This document shows positions 55,770-64,000 of a stretch of 64,000 nt of DNA, piece by piece; position 1 is the first letter of the stretch; the number at the start of each line of letters is the position of its first letter. The position numbers were made by a program, and so were the translations under genes. Below the pieces are notes generated by a model. It made no database searches, had not been told where the DNA came from, and was given only the letters and a program-made list of their open reading frames with translations. This DNA is from Orientallactaga sibirica (taxonomy: Eukaryota > Chordata > Mammalia > Rodentia > Dipodidae), in contig JAEOAD010000024.1 of assembly GCA_036365145.1 (NCBI GenBank), positions 14,956,501-15,020,500 of the forward strand. Direction: 5' to 3'.

Positions 55770-55975
55770 GGGAGCTGGAGAGATGGCTTAGCGGTTAAGG
55801 AGCATTCCTACAAAGTCTAAGGACCCAGGTTCAATTCTCCAGGTCCCATATAACCCAGATGCACATGGTGGCACATGCATCTGGAGTTCGTTTGCAGTGG
55901 CTAGAGGCCCTAATGTGCCCTTTCTCTCCCTCTCTCTCTCTCTCTCTCTGATTGTAATGAAATAAAATGTTAATT
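55770..55975 (+). mobile_element. DIP-like SINE, type A
   Basis: Head GGGAGCTGGAGAGATGGCTT, B-box GGTTCAATTCTCC, CT run and a weak tail TGAAATAAAATGTTAATTC. Confidence 0.9.
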
Positions 55976-55997
55976 CTTCTTAAATTGCATCACAACT

Positions 55998-56206
55998 TTT
56001 TAAAAATTTTTATTTTCATTTATTTATTTTCAAGCAGAGAGAGACAAAGAAAATGGGCCTGCCAGGGCCTCCAGACACTGTAAATGAACTCCAGGTGTAT
56101 GCACCACTTTGTGCATCTGGCTTTACATAGGTACTAGGGAATCAAACCTAGGTTATTAGGTTTTGTAGGCAAGCACCTTAACCACTGAGCCCATCTCTCC
56201 AGTTCC
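55998..56206 (-). mobile_element. DIP-like SINE, type A
   Basis: Reverse copy ending CCATCTCTCCAGTTCC. It faces the forward copy at 55770, about 25 bases apart, tail to tail. Confidence 0.9.
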
Positions 56207-56905
56207 TGTGTCACAGCTCTCACTACATGCAAACACTCTTCTAATTTTATTCTACTACAAATTTCAGAAGTCTTCACTCTCCACTCTGTATTCAGTAAGC
56301 ATAAAGGTGTTACAGGCTTACTGAAACCCAGTCTCCTCAAAGATAAAAGAATGAATAGTAATGGTGCCCCTGGCCTAAACTGAGTATGGGAATGGGAATA
56401 AGATGAAAAAAAAAAAAAAAAAAAGATGTCCTTGTCCATGCCAGCACACAGGAAGTCCTTCGCTCAGTGTACAGTGGAGTTGGAAATCACCATTATTGTT
56501 CTCATTGCTTTTTCAGCTCTAGAAACCTCTTGACTTCCACAGGGTTGGGTACATGACAGGTGCTCTATAGTACTTAGCATGTACATAAATTAATCACTAT
56601 TTTCAGACTTTTGAAACAACCCCCATCCATACCCACACACTCTGCCTCTCCACGGGCAATCCGCCTCTCAAACATCCATGCTCCTATAGCACTCGCTCTC
56701 CCATGCTCTTCCTGGCCCAGATCTTCTTTTGCCTGCTTGCTACTTTTCATTTGCCTTTTGGCTCTTTGATTTCCCTGGGGCTTTTTTTCTTCAATACAGA
56801 GCCTACTTGGGCCAGCCTATACTTCCACAAGATCCTTTCTACCTCTAATTGCCAAACTTCCTCAACACAAATAACCATTCAAGTTTCACTTCCTCTTTTC
56901 CTTTT
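56207..56905. other. Unique sequence, possible old MIR/L2 scrap
   Basis: ACAGGTGCTCTATAGTACTT near 56555 resembles the GTAGGTGCTCAATAAA-type end of MIR/L2 elements. An A-run lies at 56407-56424. No exon recognised. Confidence 0.35.
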
Positions 56906-56907
56906 AT

Positions 56908-56998
56908 TCTTTTTTTTTTTTTTTTTTTTTTTTTTGTTCTGAGACAGGATCTTGCTATCTTGCCCCAAGCTGACCTGGATGTAACCCAGGCTGACAGA
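56908..56998 (-). mobile_element. B1 fragment with long T-run
   Basis: A T26 run, then TGAGACAGGATCTTGCTATC and AAGCTGACCTGGATGTAACC resemble a reverse B1 or related 7SL SINE. The rest is lost into a GA-rich stretch. Confidence 0.55.
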
Positions 56999-57096
56999 GG
57001 AAGAGGAAGGGAGGGAGGGAGAGAGAGAGACTGGAATACTGCCAGGGCCTGCCAGACAAGCTTCAAAAACACCACACTCCTCCTGCCTCCATGCCT

Positions 57097-57297
57097 CCAT
57101 CCCTCCAGCCTCTCAATTTTAGATAGATACAAAAAAAAAATGAAAGTGAAAACGAAAATGATAGGTCAGACTCACCAAAAAAGTCTATTAACCTGTGAAG
57201 TGCATATATCAACACTGTCCACTGGAGGAGACTAAGGCCTTTGCAGGCAAATGCCTGAACCACAGCCATCCCTCCAGCCTCTCAATTTTAGATAGCA
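57097..57297. repeat. Direct repeat flanking a DIP-head remnant
   Basis: CCATCCCTCCAGCCTCTCAA followed by TTTTAGATAG occurs at about 57097-57126 and again at about 57267-57296, roughly 170 bases apart. The intervening DNA contains CTTTGCAGGCAAATGCCTGA, the reverse of a DIP-like head. Confidence 0.8.
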
Positions 57298-57370
57298 AAA
57301 CCAGAGTGGCAAATGAACAACACAACAGAACAGTGAGAAGGAGCACATGGAATACTCAGACAGCACTGAT

Positions 57371-57535
57371 AAGCTGGAGAGATGGCTTAGCGGTTAAGGT
57401 ATTTGCCTGCAAAGCCAAAGGACTCAGGTTCGATTCCCCAGGACCCACATAAGCCAGATGTACAAGGTGCCACATGCATCTCGAGCTCATTTGCAGTGGC
57501 TGAAGGCCCTGGCACATCCATTCTCTATCTATCTG

Positions 57536-57581
<46 letters not shown>

Positions 57582-57624
57582 TCCTTCTCTCTGTCAAATA
57601 AATAAAAATAAAATAATTTTAAAA
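57371..57624 (+). mobile_element. DIP-like SINE, type A, intact promoter boxes
   Basis: One of the best preserved type A copies. The A-box region is ATGGCTTAGCGGTTAAGG and the B-box GGTTCGATTCCCC. A CT run lies at 57538-57578. The tail is CAAATAAATAAAAATAAAAT then a T-run. Confidence 0.95.
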
Positions 57625-57734
57625 GATCTAAACCAGCAGTCACATAGGATAACTGTTGGGTAATATCTACTAAAATGAAATATTATTCCCCTAAGACTTA
57701 GCAGTTTCGGTTTCACAAATGTGCCTTGTAAAAA

Positions 57735-58160
57735 TACATACACAGCACACTGACACATACGCATAAGGAAATTCCTAGCAATATAATCCTAACAGCCCAG
57801 GACCAGAAACAACCCAACATTCCACGTGCAGAAAGATTGATAAACAGGGCTGTGGAAGCTTTGTGATTCCTCACGCGGTAGAATATTATAGAGTGAAGAC
57901 AAGAGCAATAAAGATGGATCTGAAAATAACGTGGAGCCAAAATAGCTGGGTTCAAAAGAGTCAGCAGTGTTCGTGCAGCACTCAGGGAGAGACAGCACTG
58001 TGTGTGATGCTGAGTAGCCATGGGGGGTGGCTCCTACACAGATGGCTGTTAGTAATGTTCTAAATTACAGTTTGATGACAAAGGATCTTGTGAGGATCAT
58101 GGGCGGTTTGTCACTTGTGAGGTTGTGTATATACTTTCTTACATGCTAGATGCAGCTTTC
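57735..58160 (+). mobile_element. LINE-1 3' end remnant
   Basis: AACAGCCCAGGACCAGAAAC, AACCCAACATTCCACG, TAGAATATTATAGAGTGAAG and GGTTGTGTATATACTTTC follow the end of LINE-1 ORF2 and 3' UTR. Heavily decayed. Confidence 0.6.
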
Positions 58161-58202
58161 TCAAAAGGTGAACGAAAAATCTACAAATAAACAAATAACC
58201 TC

Positions 58203-58412
58203 TAAGCTAGAGAGATGGCTTAGAGATTAGAGTGTTTGCCTGCGAAGCCTGAGTACCCAGGTTTGACTCCCTAGAACCCACATAAAGCCAGATGCCCATG
58301 GTGGTGCGTATGTCTAGAGTTCGTTTGCAATAGCTGGTGTCCCTGGTACACCCATTGTCTCTCTTTCTTTATTTCTCTCTCTCAATGAATAAGTAAAATT
58401 AAATAAAATTTT
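58203..58412 (+). mobile_element. DIP-like SINE, type A
   Basis: Diverged copy AAGCTAGAGAGATGGCTTAG with B-box GGTTTGACTCCC. ATAACCTC lies on both sides. Confidence 0.9.
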
Positions 58413-58419
58413 AAAAATA

Positions 58420-59011
58420 ACCTCAACATCGACCACAGAAGACCCACAGAACTTCATAAAGCCCAAAATCCTCCGAGCAGTTCTAGATTCTATCTGAGAT
58501 CTCGTCTTGATCTTGTTTATATCTTTGTACACAAAAAGTCTATTTTAATCTATTGGCTAAATATAGTTATGTTTACAAAGGTTTCACATGGCTATAAAAA
58601 ATGTTGGAATAGCAAACATAGAGTCATTTCTTTCTAATTCAAAGAGAAGAAAAAGAAGGAAAGATTTTTTTTCACTAGGTACGTGGACAACTGTTGAAGT
58701 ATCTTTAATTATACATGATAAAGAAATGGTCTTAGAAGCAAGTGGCCCAAACAGTGATGACAGGCACAACATAACAGACACCTATCAATGGTGGTCTACC
58801 CAGAGAGAAAAAGGGACAAGAAATCATCAGAGCACACAGGTGGACACTTGTCTCCAAGGCATGCAGTGGAGCTTCTGACAGACAGGGGCGGGGGTGCGCA
58901 AGTCAGACATTACTCAGTGGGTGAGCCTGTGGGTTCCTTACGACTTTCCTGAACACTGCCAGGAAGAATGTAAGAGATCAGGGTCGCAATGATCAAGTTT
59001 TGAAAGTCCTT
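58420..59011. other. Unique sequence, nothing identified
   Basis: A 96-codon plus frame at 58588-58878 has no splice context or family resemblance. Confidence 0.4.
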
Positions 59012-59015
59012 AGGA

Positions 59016-59017
59016 TT

Positions 59018-59052
<35 letters not shown>

Positions 59053-59203
59053 TTCATTTGGTTTTACGAGATAGGGTTTCACTCTGGTCCAGGCTGACCT
59101 GGAATTCACTATGTAGTCTCAGGGTGGCCTCGAACTCACAGCGATCCTCCTACCTCTCCCTCCCGAGGACTGGGATTAAAGGCATGCACCACCACACCCG
59201 GCC
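59016..59203 (-). mobile_element. B1 SINE with TTTA tail
   Basis: A TTTA run of about 40 bases is followed by a complete reverse B1 ending CCACCACACCCGGCC. Several CpGs are retained. Confidence 0.94.
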
Positions 59204-60087
59204 TAAATCCCTATGACTATTACTGTTCATTTTAATTTTACTGCACACACATATATACATGCACACACCTGCATGCATGTGTATACACATATCTAGTCAA
59301 TATCCACAATAAGGGAAAGTTCAACAGCATTTTACGTATTTGAATTAGGACTAATATGACTGCACACCATGTTCTTCATTTCTAAAATCAAAGCTAACTG
59401 GAAACCCTTCAGAATCCCTTCATTCTTCCCTAATCTCTTTCAGCACCCTACCTACCTTCCTGTCCATAATATTCAACTAACGATCCCCCACAAAATGACT
59501 GTAGATGCACAAATGGCATAAAGGGAGCTCACTACTGTGGATGAAGATACAAAATATGTCTGTGTGTAAAATTTAAACAAGACGAGTTTACCTCTGGGAA
59601 CTGGATTGCTGTTCAAAATGCTCTTGAGCTTACTTTCTATGGAACATTTCATTTCTGTTTTTTGGGGGGAAATGTGTTTGGTTCATAATTTTCGAATACC
59701 TCAGCATCATCCTAGCATTGGGAGTGCTGATTCAGCAAAGCCTATGATATTGAAAAGCACTAATTTTTACTGGGTTAAACAAACAGCCAATCTCAGACGT
59801 GCTTGTGCATCTAACAGACACTATAAATGGTGTGCAGAGAAATGTTTCTTTTTAAGCCTGGAGGAAAAAAAAAAAAGTTTATTCTAAATTACAGCATGTT
59901 TTGATCCAAAGGTGTAACTAATGAGTAACAATTTAGGCAAATGTCTCATGGTAGTCATGTATATAATTGTTTAGGAACATATGCAGGCACATAGATATGT
60001 AATCAAGTTAAAATTCACTAAAAATCAAATACAAATGTAGCACTAAAGTCTTTTCCTACTGAAGATAAATTTTAAAAAGTGATTTTA
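59204..60087. other. Unique sequence, nothing identified
   Basis: A short CA/CATG-rich stretch lies at 59245-59290. A 93-codon plus frame at 59606 is unassigned. Confidence 0.4.
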
Positions 60088-60356
60088 GGGCTGGAGAGAT
60101 GGCTTAGTGGTTAAGGCACCTGCCTGCTAAGCCTAAGAACGCTGGATCCAATCTCCAGCGGTACCAATCTCCAGGTCCCACGTTTAGCCAGTTGCAAAGT
60201 GACGCAAGGGCGCAATGCCGCACTTGCCCACAAAGGGGGGCACACATATGGAGTTCGTTCACAGCAGCTGAGAGACAGTTGGCACACCCATCTCTGTCTC
60301 CCTCTCCCTCTCTGTCGGTCTCTCTCCAAAATAAATAAAATAATAATAAAAAATCT
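60088..60356 (+). mobile_element. DIP-like SINE, type B, B-box duplicated
   Basis: Head GGGCTGGAGAGATGGCTTAG and GCGCAATGCCGCACTTGCCC body. TGGATCCAATCTCCAG (60143-60158) is followed by CGGTACCAATCTCCAG (60159-60174), a 16-bp tandem duplication. TGATTTTAG lies on both sides. Confidence 0.95.
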
Positions 60357-61105
60357 TTTTAATTGATTTTAGCAAATATAATTCACTTTCCATAAAAAAT
60401 TATATTTTATTCCTGTATTATATAACTACGATATGAAGGCTTCAAATTGAAGTGAGTCCTCAGTCATAAAACTACTGAATTTAATTCTGTTTCATTGTAA
60501 TTCTCTTTAGATAATATGTATACTCACGGTAGGTCAGTACAAAATTGCACAGTGCTAGAGAAAAAGCAGTTTTCATCCAGGCTGTTCATGCAAAACATCA
60601 GATTTCACTATGAAGAAGATGGTTCAAAATTGATCTTTTAAAATTAAAAGTCCCTTGCAATCAAAGATCTAATGCTATATGTATCAATTAAATATGGAAC
60701 AGATAAGTATCACTTTGTATCTCTTCTTGAATAAGAAATAAAGTTCCTTTTCTGGGAAATGTCTTTTTCTTGTAGAAAATGCTTCTAAGTTAAACATTCT
60801 CAGAAGTGAACATCTATTTCTTTACTACATCAGCAACTGCACAATAAACTGTGCAGAATTCAGGTACCTTCACAATAGTAACAAACGTGGCACATGGTAC
60901 AGACCCTCATTGCTCAGGGTCATGGTCTGGATGTTAAATATAAGTGTCAGGAAGCCATGACATCTCAACAGTTCCAAAATCTTTAGGGGTCAAATATAAA
61001 ACGACAACCTGTTACGTGAGGATTGAAATCCCATGGCATATGGACATGTCTTAAAGGGGTTTGACAAGCTGAGAAAGCACAGAATAAAATCCCAGGCTGT
61101 CTTTA
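60357..61105. other. AT-rich unique sequence
   Basis: No recognised repeat or exon. Confidence 0.4.
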
Positions 61106-61111
61106 GCATGC

Positions 61112-61408
61112 AGTCATTCTTTGTTTTTTTGTTTTGTTTTGTTTTGTTTTTTGTTTTGTTTTTTTGGAGAGAGACACAGAGAGAGGAAGAGGAAGACAGA
61201 TAAAGATGGGCACACCAGCAGCCTCTCAGCTGCTGCGAATGAAATCCAGATGCATGTGCCCCCTTGTGGTCAAGTGTGGCATTGTACCCTTGCGTCACTT
61301 TGCATCTGGCTAAACGTGGGACCTGGAGATTGGAACCGCTGGAGATTGGAACCAGCGTTCTTAGGATTAGGAGGCAGGCGCCTTAACCACTAAGCCATCT
61401 CTCCAGCC
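61112..61408 (-). mobile_element. DIP-like SINE, type B, B-box duplicated
   Basis: Reverse copy with a GTTTT-rich tail. CTGGAGATTGGAACCG (61323-61338) and CTGGAGATTGGAACCA (61339-61354) are the 16-bp tandem duplication. AGCATGCAGTCATTCTT flanks both ends as a perfect duplication, so the insertion is young. Confidence 0.96.
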
Positions 61409-61425
61409 CAGCATGCAGTCATTCT

Positions 61426-61586
61426 TACATGGATTGTGGTAATAAAACTGATAGGTCAATTTTATTGGAAATCTTTTCATGGAATTTCAGAAATTCATCA
61501 GTGTTCATCACCTAAAGCAAACTTTCACGTAAGCAAATAATGAGCTCAAACCAAGCAATGCATGTGGGTGATGGAGGCAAACAAAC
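61426..61586. other. Unique sequence
   Basis: AT-rich; nothing recognised before the exon-like block. Confidence 0.4.
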
Positions 61587-61813
61587 CTTCTTCCTCCAGT
61601 CAGCCCGTGCCAGCTCCCATAGATTAAGAACGGTGCTCTGCCCCCTACAGGCTAAGTCCTGCAAAGATGGCAGAACCGTCTGAGTGATGCCAAATCTTTC
61701 ACACTCGTGGTCATAGCGTAAATAGGAAGTTTGACATACAGGGATGTAGAACTCACGAGTCATCTTATGGCCAGAACCAGGAACAATGAAAACTTTCCAA
61801 CTGTGTTTCACCG
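61587..61813 (-). other. Candidate 227-bp exon-like open block (strand uncertain)
   Basis: On the minus strand a pyrimidine-rich run ending TCCCTGATTACAAAG could act as acceptor. The donor reads GGAAGAAG then GTTTGT. Exactly one frame is open across the block, inside a 121-codon frame (61512-61874). The peptide contains VKHSWKVFIVPGSGHKMTRE and CERFGITQTVLPSLQDL. I do not recognise it. Seven or more CpGs are kept, unusual for neutral DNA. A plus-strand reading at 61600-61853 also has good splice signals (TTCTTCCTCCAG and CAG/GTAAGC) but all its frames have stops. That would make it a non-coding exon. Confidence 0.25.
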
Positions 61814-61859
61814 CTTTGTAATCAGGGACAACAGAGAAAATGGAGGATACCAGGTAAGC

Positions 61860-62680
61860 ATTTGGACTTTCCAAACAAATTATGGAATGGGGAAGGAGAT
61901 GTTAATGCCAGCTGTTCACGATTATGAAGAAAGTTGACACGTTCTCATGGTTTTTATGACGTGGGGAGGCACACCCTTCCAATTATACTTCTACACACAG
62001 TGGCTGATGAGTAACCAGAAAAAGTAGTCTCCAGTAAGGGCCACGCAATGAAAAAAGAGACATGAAAAGACAAAAGCCTTCTGAATTAAAAACGAGAAGA
62101 ACAGTTGGTATTATGAGAAAAATCAGTTTGATTTGTTACTAATAAGTATACACAATTGTTACACACATATGGAATTCAGGCATTTGGCATGAGCACATAC
62201 CCACATTTTTCTCACTGAGAATAAAAAGCAGACAATGTCTTGTAATAAACTCGAGTCTCTGAATTCTATGCTAGTGTAACGGAAGAAGCATCCTGCGAGG
62301 TGACAGTTGGCTATAGTTTCTCATCTCTATGAAACTGAATAGAAGAGGTTACCAACAGGACATAATGCTCCCAAGACAGTAATACAGGGAATCCTGTACA
62401 CTGACTAGGGACAGGGCAGTAAGTGTCACAGAAAAGCAAGGAGCTTTGGTGTAACATTCAGAGGTGCTGAAGCAGCCACCACATACATGGTAGACTGCTC
62501 ACGGCTCTTCTCAACTCCAAGACTCCACGACAGGATCGTGACGCAATCAGTTGCCACATTTACACCAAGAAAACCAGCTAATTCAAATCAATGCCTTTTA
62601 TTCAGAAAATTGTTTACCGCTGGTTAACTCCAAATTACAATGCTATGTGAATAGTCTCCCACCAATAAAATAGAATGGAG
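61860..62680. other. Unique sequence, nothing identified
   Basis: No repeat family recognised. Confidence 0.4.
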
Positions 62681-62910
62681 GGCTGCCGAGATGGCTTAGC
62701 AGTTAAGGCACTTGCCTGCAAAGCCAAAGGACTCATGTTCGACTCTACAGATCCCACATAAGCCAGAAGCACAAAGGCGAGGCAAGCACAAGGTCGCACA
62801 TGCGAGCTAGTTGGCGCAAGCATCTGGAGTTCGATTGCAGTGGCTCAGGCCCTGGCACGCCAATTCTCTTTCTCGTTCTTGTTCTCACTCTCACTCCTTC
62901 TAAAAAAAAA
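62681..62910 (+). mobile_element. DIP-like SINE with atypical body
   Basis: Type A head (GCCTGCAAAGCCAAAGGACT). The body reads AAGCACAAAGGCGAGGCAAG then CACAAGGTCGCACATGCGAG, about 35 bases longer than usual type A and unlike the type B insert. It may be an intermediate form or a local duplication. Confidence 0.85.
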
Positions 62911-63044
62911 TGGAATGGACTTCACAGGACTCATATAAAAATTAAAATAATGCGACACCACCCTAGAATGTCAGATAGCTAGGACTACTAGCTTGACTGT
63001 TTTGTTTTTTTTCTGCCTCAGAAAAGGAAATGCCATATACTCCT

Positions 63045-63142
63045 GAGTGGCTTGACACTTGCTATATAGCCTAGGCTGGCCTCAAACTCACATCCTGCCT
63101 CAGTCACTCAAATGCCAGGATTACAGCCATGTACTACTATGA
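63045..63142 (-). mobile_element. Old B1-related SINE
   Basis: GCTATATAGCCTAGGCTGGC, CTCAAACTCACATCCTGCCT and TGCCAGGATTACAGCCATGT mark an early, tail-less B1. Confidence 0.7.
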
Positions 63143-64000
63143 GTTCCATGAAGTCTGCTTAACAACATTTCTAGTAATACCACAATCTTTACACACACAC
63201 CCACACACATAGCAGCCAAACCAGCAGTGGAACTTAACAACAGGCAGAGAGAAATGAACGAAGTTATGCATCGGGAAGTTAGCGAATGACAGGACAGGAC
63301 AGGGCAAGGAACTCAGCAGCTCACAACAGCTGTATTTCCTATGCCAAACTGGCACAATATTGGGTCTATCAACATTCTGGCATGGATGGTGCAGAAGGGC
63401 ATGAAGGCCTTCCCCTCCTGGAACATCTATTGATAGTTAATGGTTTGGGGAGTCATTCTCTTCAGTGGTGTAGCCACTGGTAAGTGGTGGGAAGATAAAA
63501 GAGTTCAAGAGAAGGGAAGCTTATAAGGGAGGGAACTGGGATATACATATATATATATTCAAAATACAGTAAATACATGCATGAAGTTGTCAAAAAGAAT
63601 AAAAACTTTGAAAATGGGGGGAGAGGAACTAGCAAAGTGTTCACGATTATCAGGGAAACTTGGCCAAGCTCAGATGTCAACACAGTTTTCTACACAAAGC
63701 CGACCTGCATTTAATCTCATGTTTTCGTTGATTTCTCCTTGCTTATTTCAAACAGACCATCATTAGGAAGAAGTGTCTACAACCACATATTAGAAATCAA
63801 TCTGTAGCAAGGCAACCAAGGTGACAGCAACATCTCTCCCCCAACACACCACTACCATCTACAGCCATAATGACAAATCCAGAAGTATATGGTGGACGCA
63901 AGAGAAGAAGGAACGAGCTTCTAGGGAAACATTATGTAATACAGTGACGACAGTGACAGGCCAACAGGATGTTAGAGAACATAATATATAATTTGCTATA
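63143..64000. other. Unique sequence to the window end
   Basis: Short CA and TA tracts at about 63191-63209 and 63541-63558. No exon or repeat family recognised. Confidence 0.4.

Noticed and set aside
56849..57235. 128-codon plus frame
   Set aside because: Runs through a T-run, a B1 fragment and a GA-rich stretch; composition explains it.
57371..57450. tRNA gene
   Set aside because: The A-box and B-box are those of a SINE head; the sequence does not close a standard cloverleaf and continues into SINE body.

Overview
This window looks like an intron or intergenic stretch of a rodent nuclear genome, most likely a jerboa or close relative (Dipodidae). No complete gene is visible. No reading frame looks like a recognisable protein-coding gene, and most of the longer frames are translations of microsatellites or SINEs. 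The organism call rests on two interspersed families. One is a B1 SINE (7SL-derived, with the usual internal duplication), seen about 25 times. The other is a tRNA-headed SINE of about 180-290 bp, seen more than 40 times: head GGGCTGGAGAGATGGC, an A-box and B-box, a CT-rich 3' region, then an AATAAA-bearing A-rich tail often followed by a T-run. From memory this matches DIP, the jerboa member of the B2 superfamily. I could not compare it with a repeat library, so the name DIP is used as a working label. B4-like (ID plus B1) composites, one ID element and rodent-like MaLR LTRs fit the same clade.

Layout. 1-6.2 kb: DIP, B1 and one MaLR LTR. 6.2-9.1 kb: an old plus-strand LINE-1 remnant broken by B1, DIP and a MaLR LTR. 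9.1-15.9 kb: dense SINEs and long simple repeats (TG, TA, polypurine). 15.9-21.2 kb: an ID element, DIPs, an MT/ORR1-like LTR and an MLT1-like LTR. 21.2-27.4 kb: SINEs, one young-looking B1, and GGAA and CAAAG microsatellites that grew from B1 tails. 27.4-29.9 kb: a repeat-poor stretch. 29.9-31.5 kb: SINEs next to a 64-bp exon-like block at 30297-30360 (minus). 31.5-34.9 kb: mostly unique DNA with a 65-bp tandem duplication. 34.9-36.9 kb: SINE cluster. 36.9-39.4 kb: AT-rich unique DNA. 39.4-48.9 kb: LTRs, an L1 3' end, B4 composites and DIPs. 48.9-51.6 kb: mostly unique. 51.6-59.2 kb: a second SINE and microsatellite cluster with a large TA/CA repeat. 59.2-64 kb: mostly unique, with three DIPs and a strand-ambiguous exon-like block at 61587-61853.

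What acts here is chiefly retrotransposition: L1-type machinery mobilising B1 and DIP, visible as target-site duplications on many copies, with later microsatellite growth from their tails. DIP copies fall into two architectures. Type A is shorter. Type B has about 35 extra bases in the body and a changed B-box. Three of ten type B copies carry a 16-bp tandem duplication of the B-box segment, which is the clearest structured signal beyond ordinary repeats. Repeat coordinates are read by eye and are good to about 10 bases; strand is the head-to-tail direction of the element.
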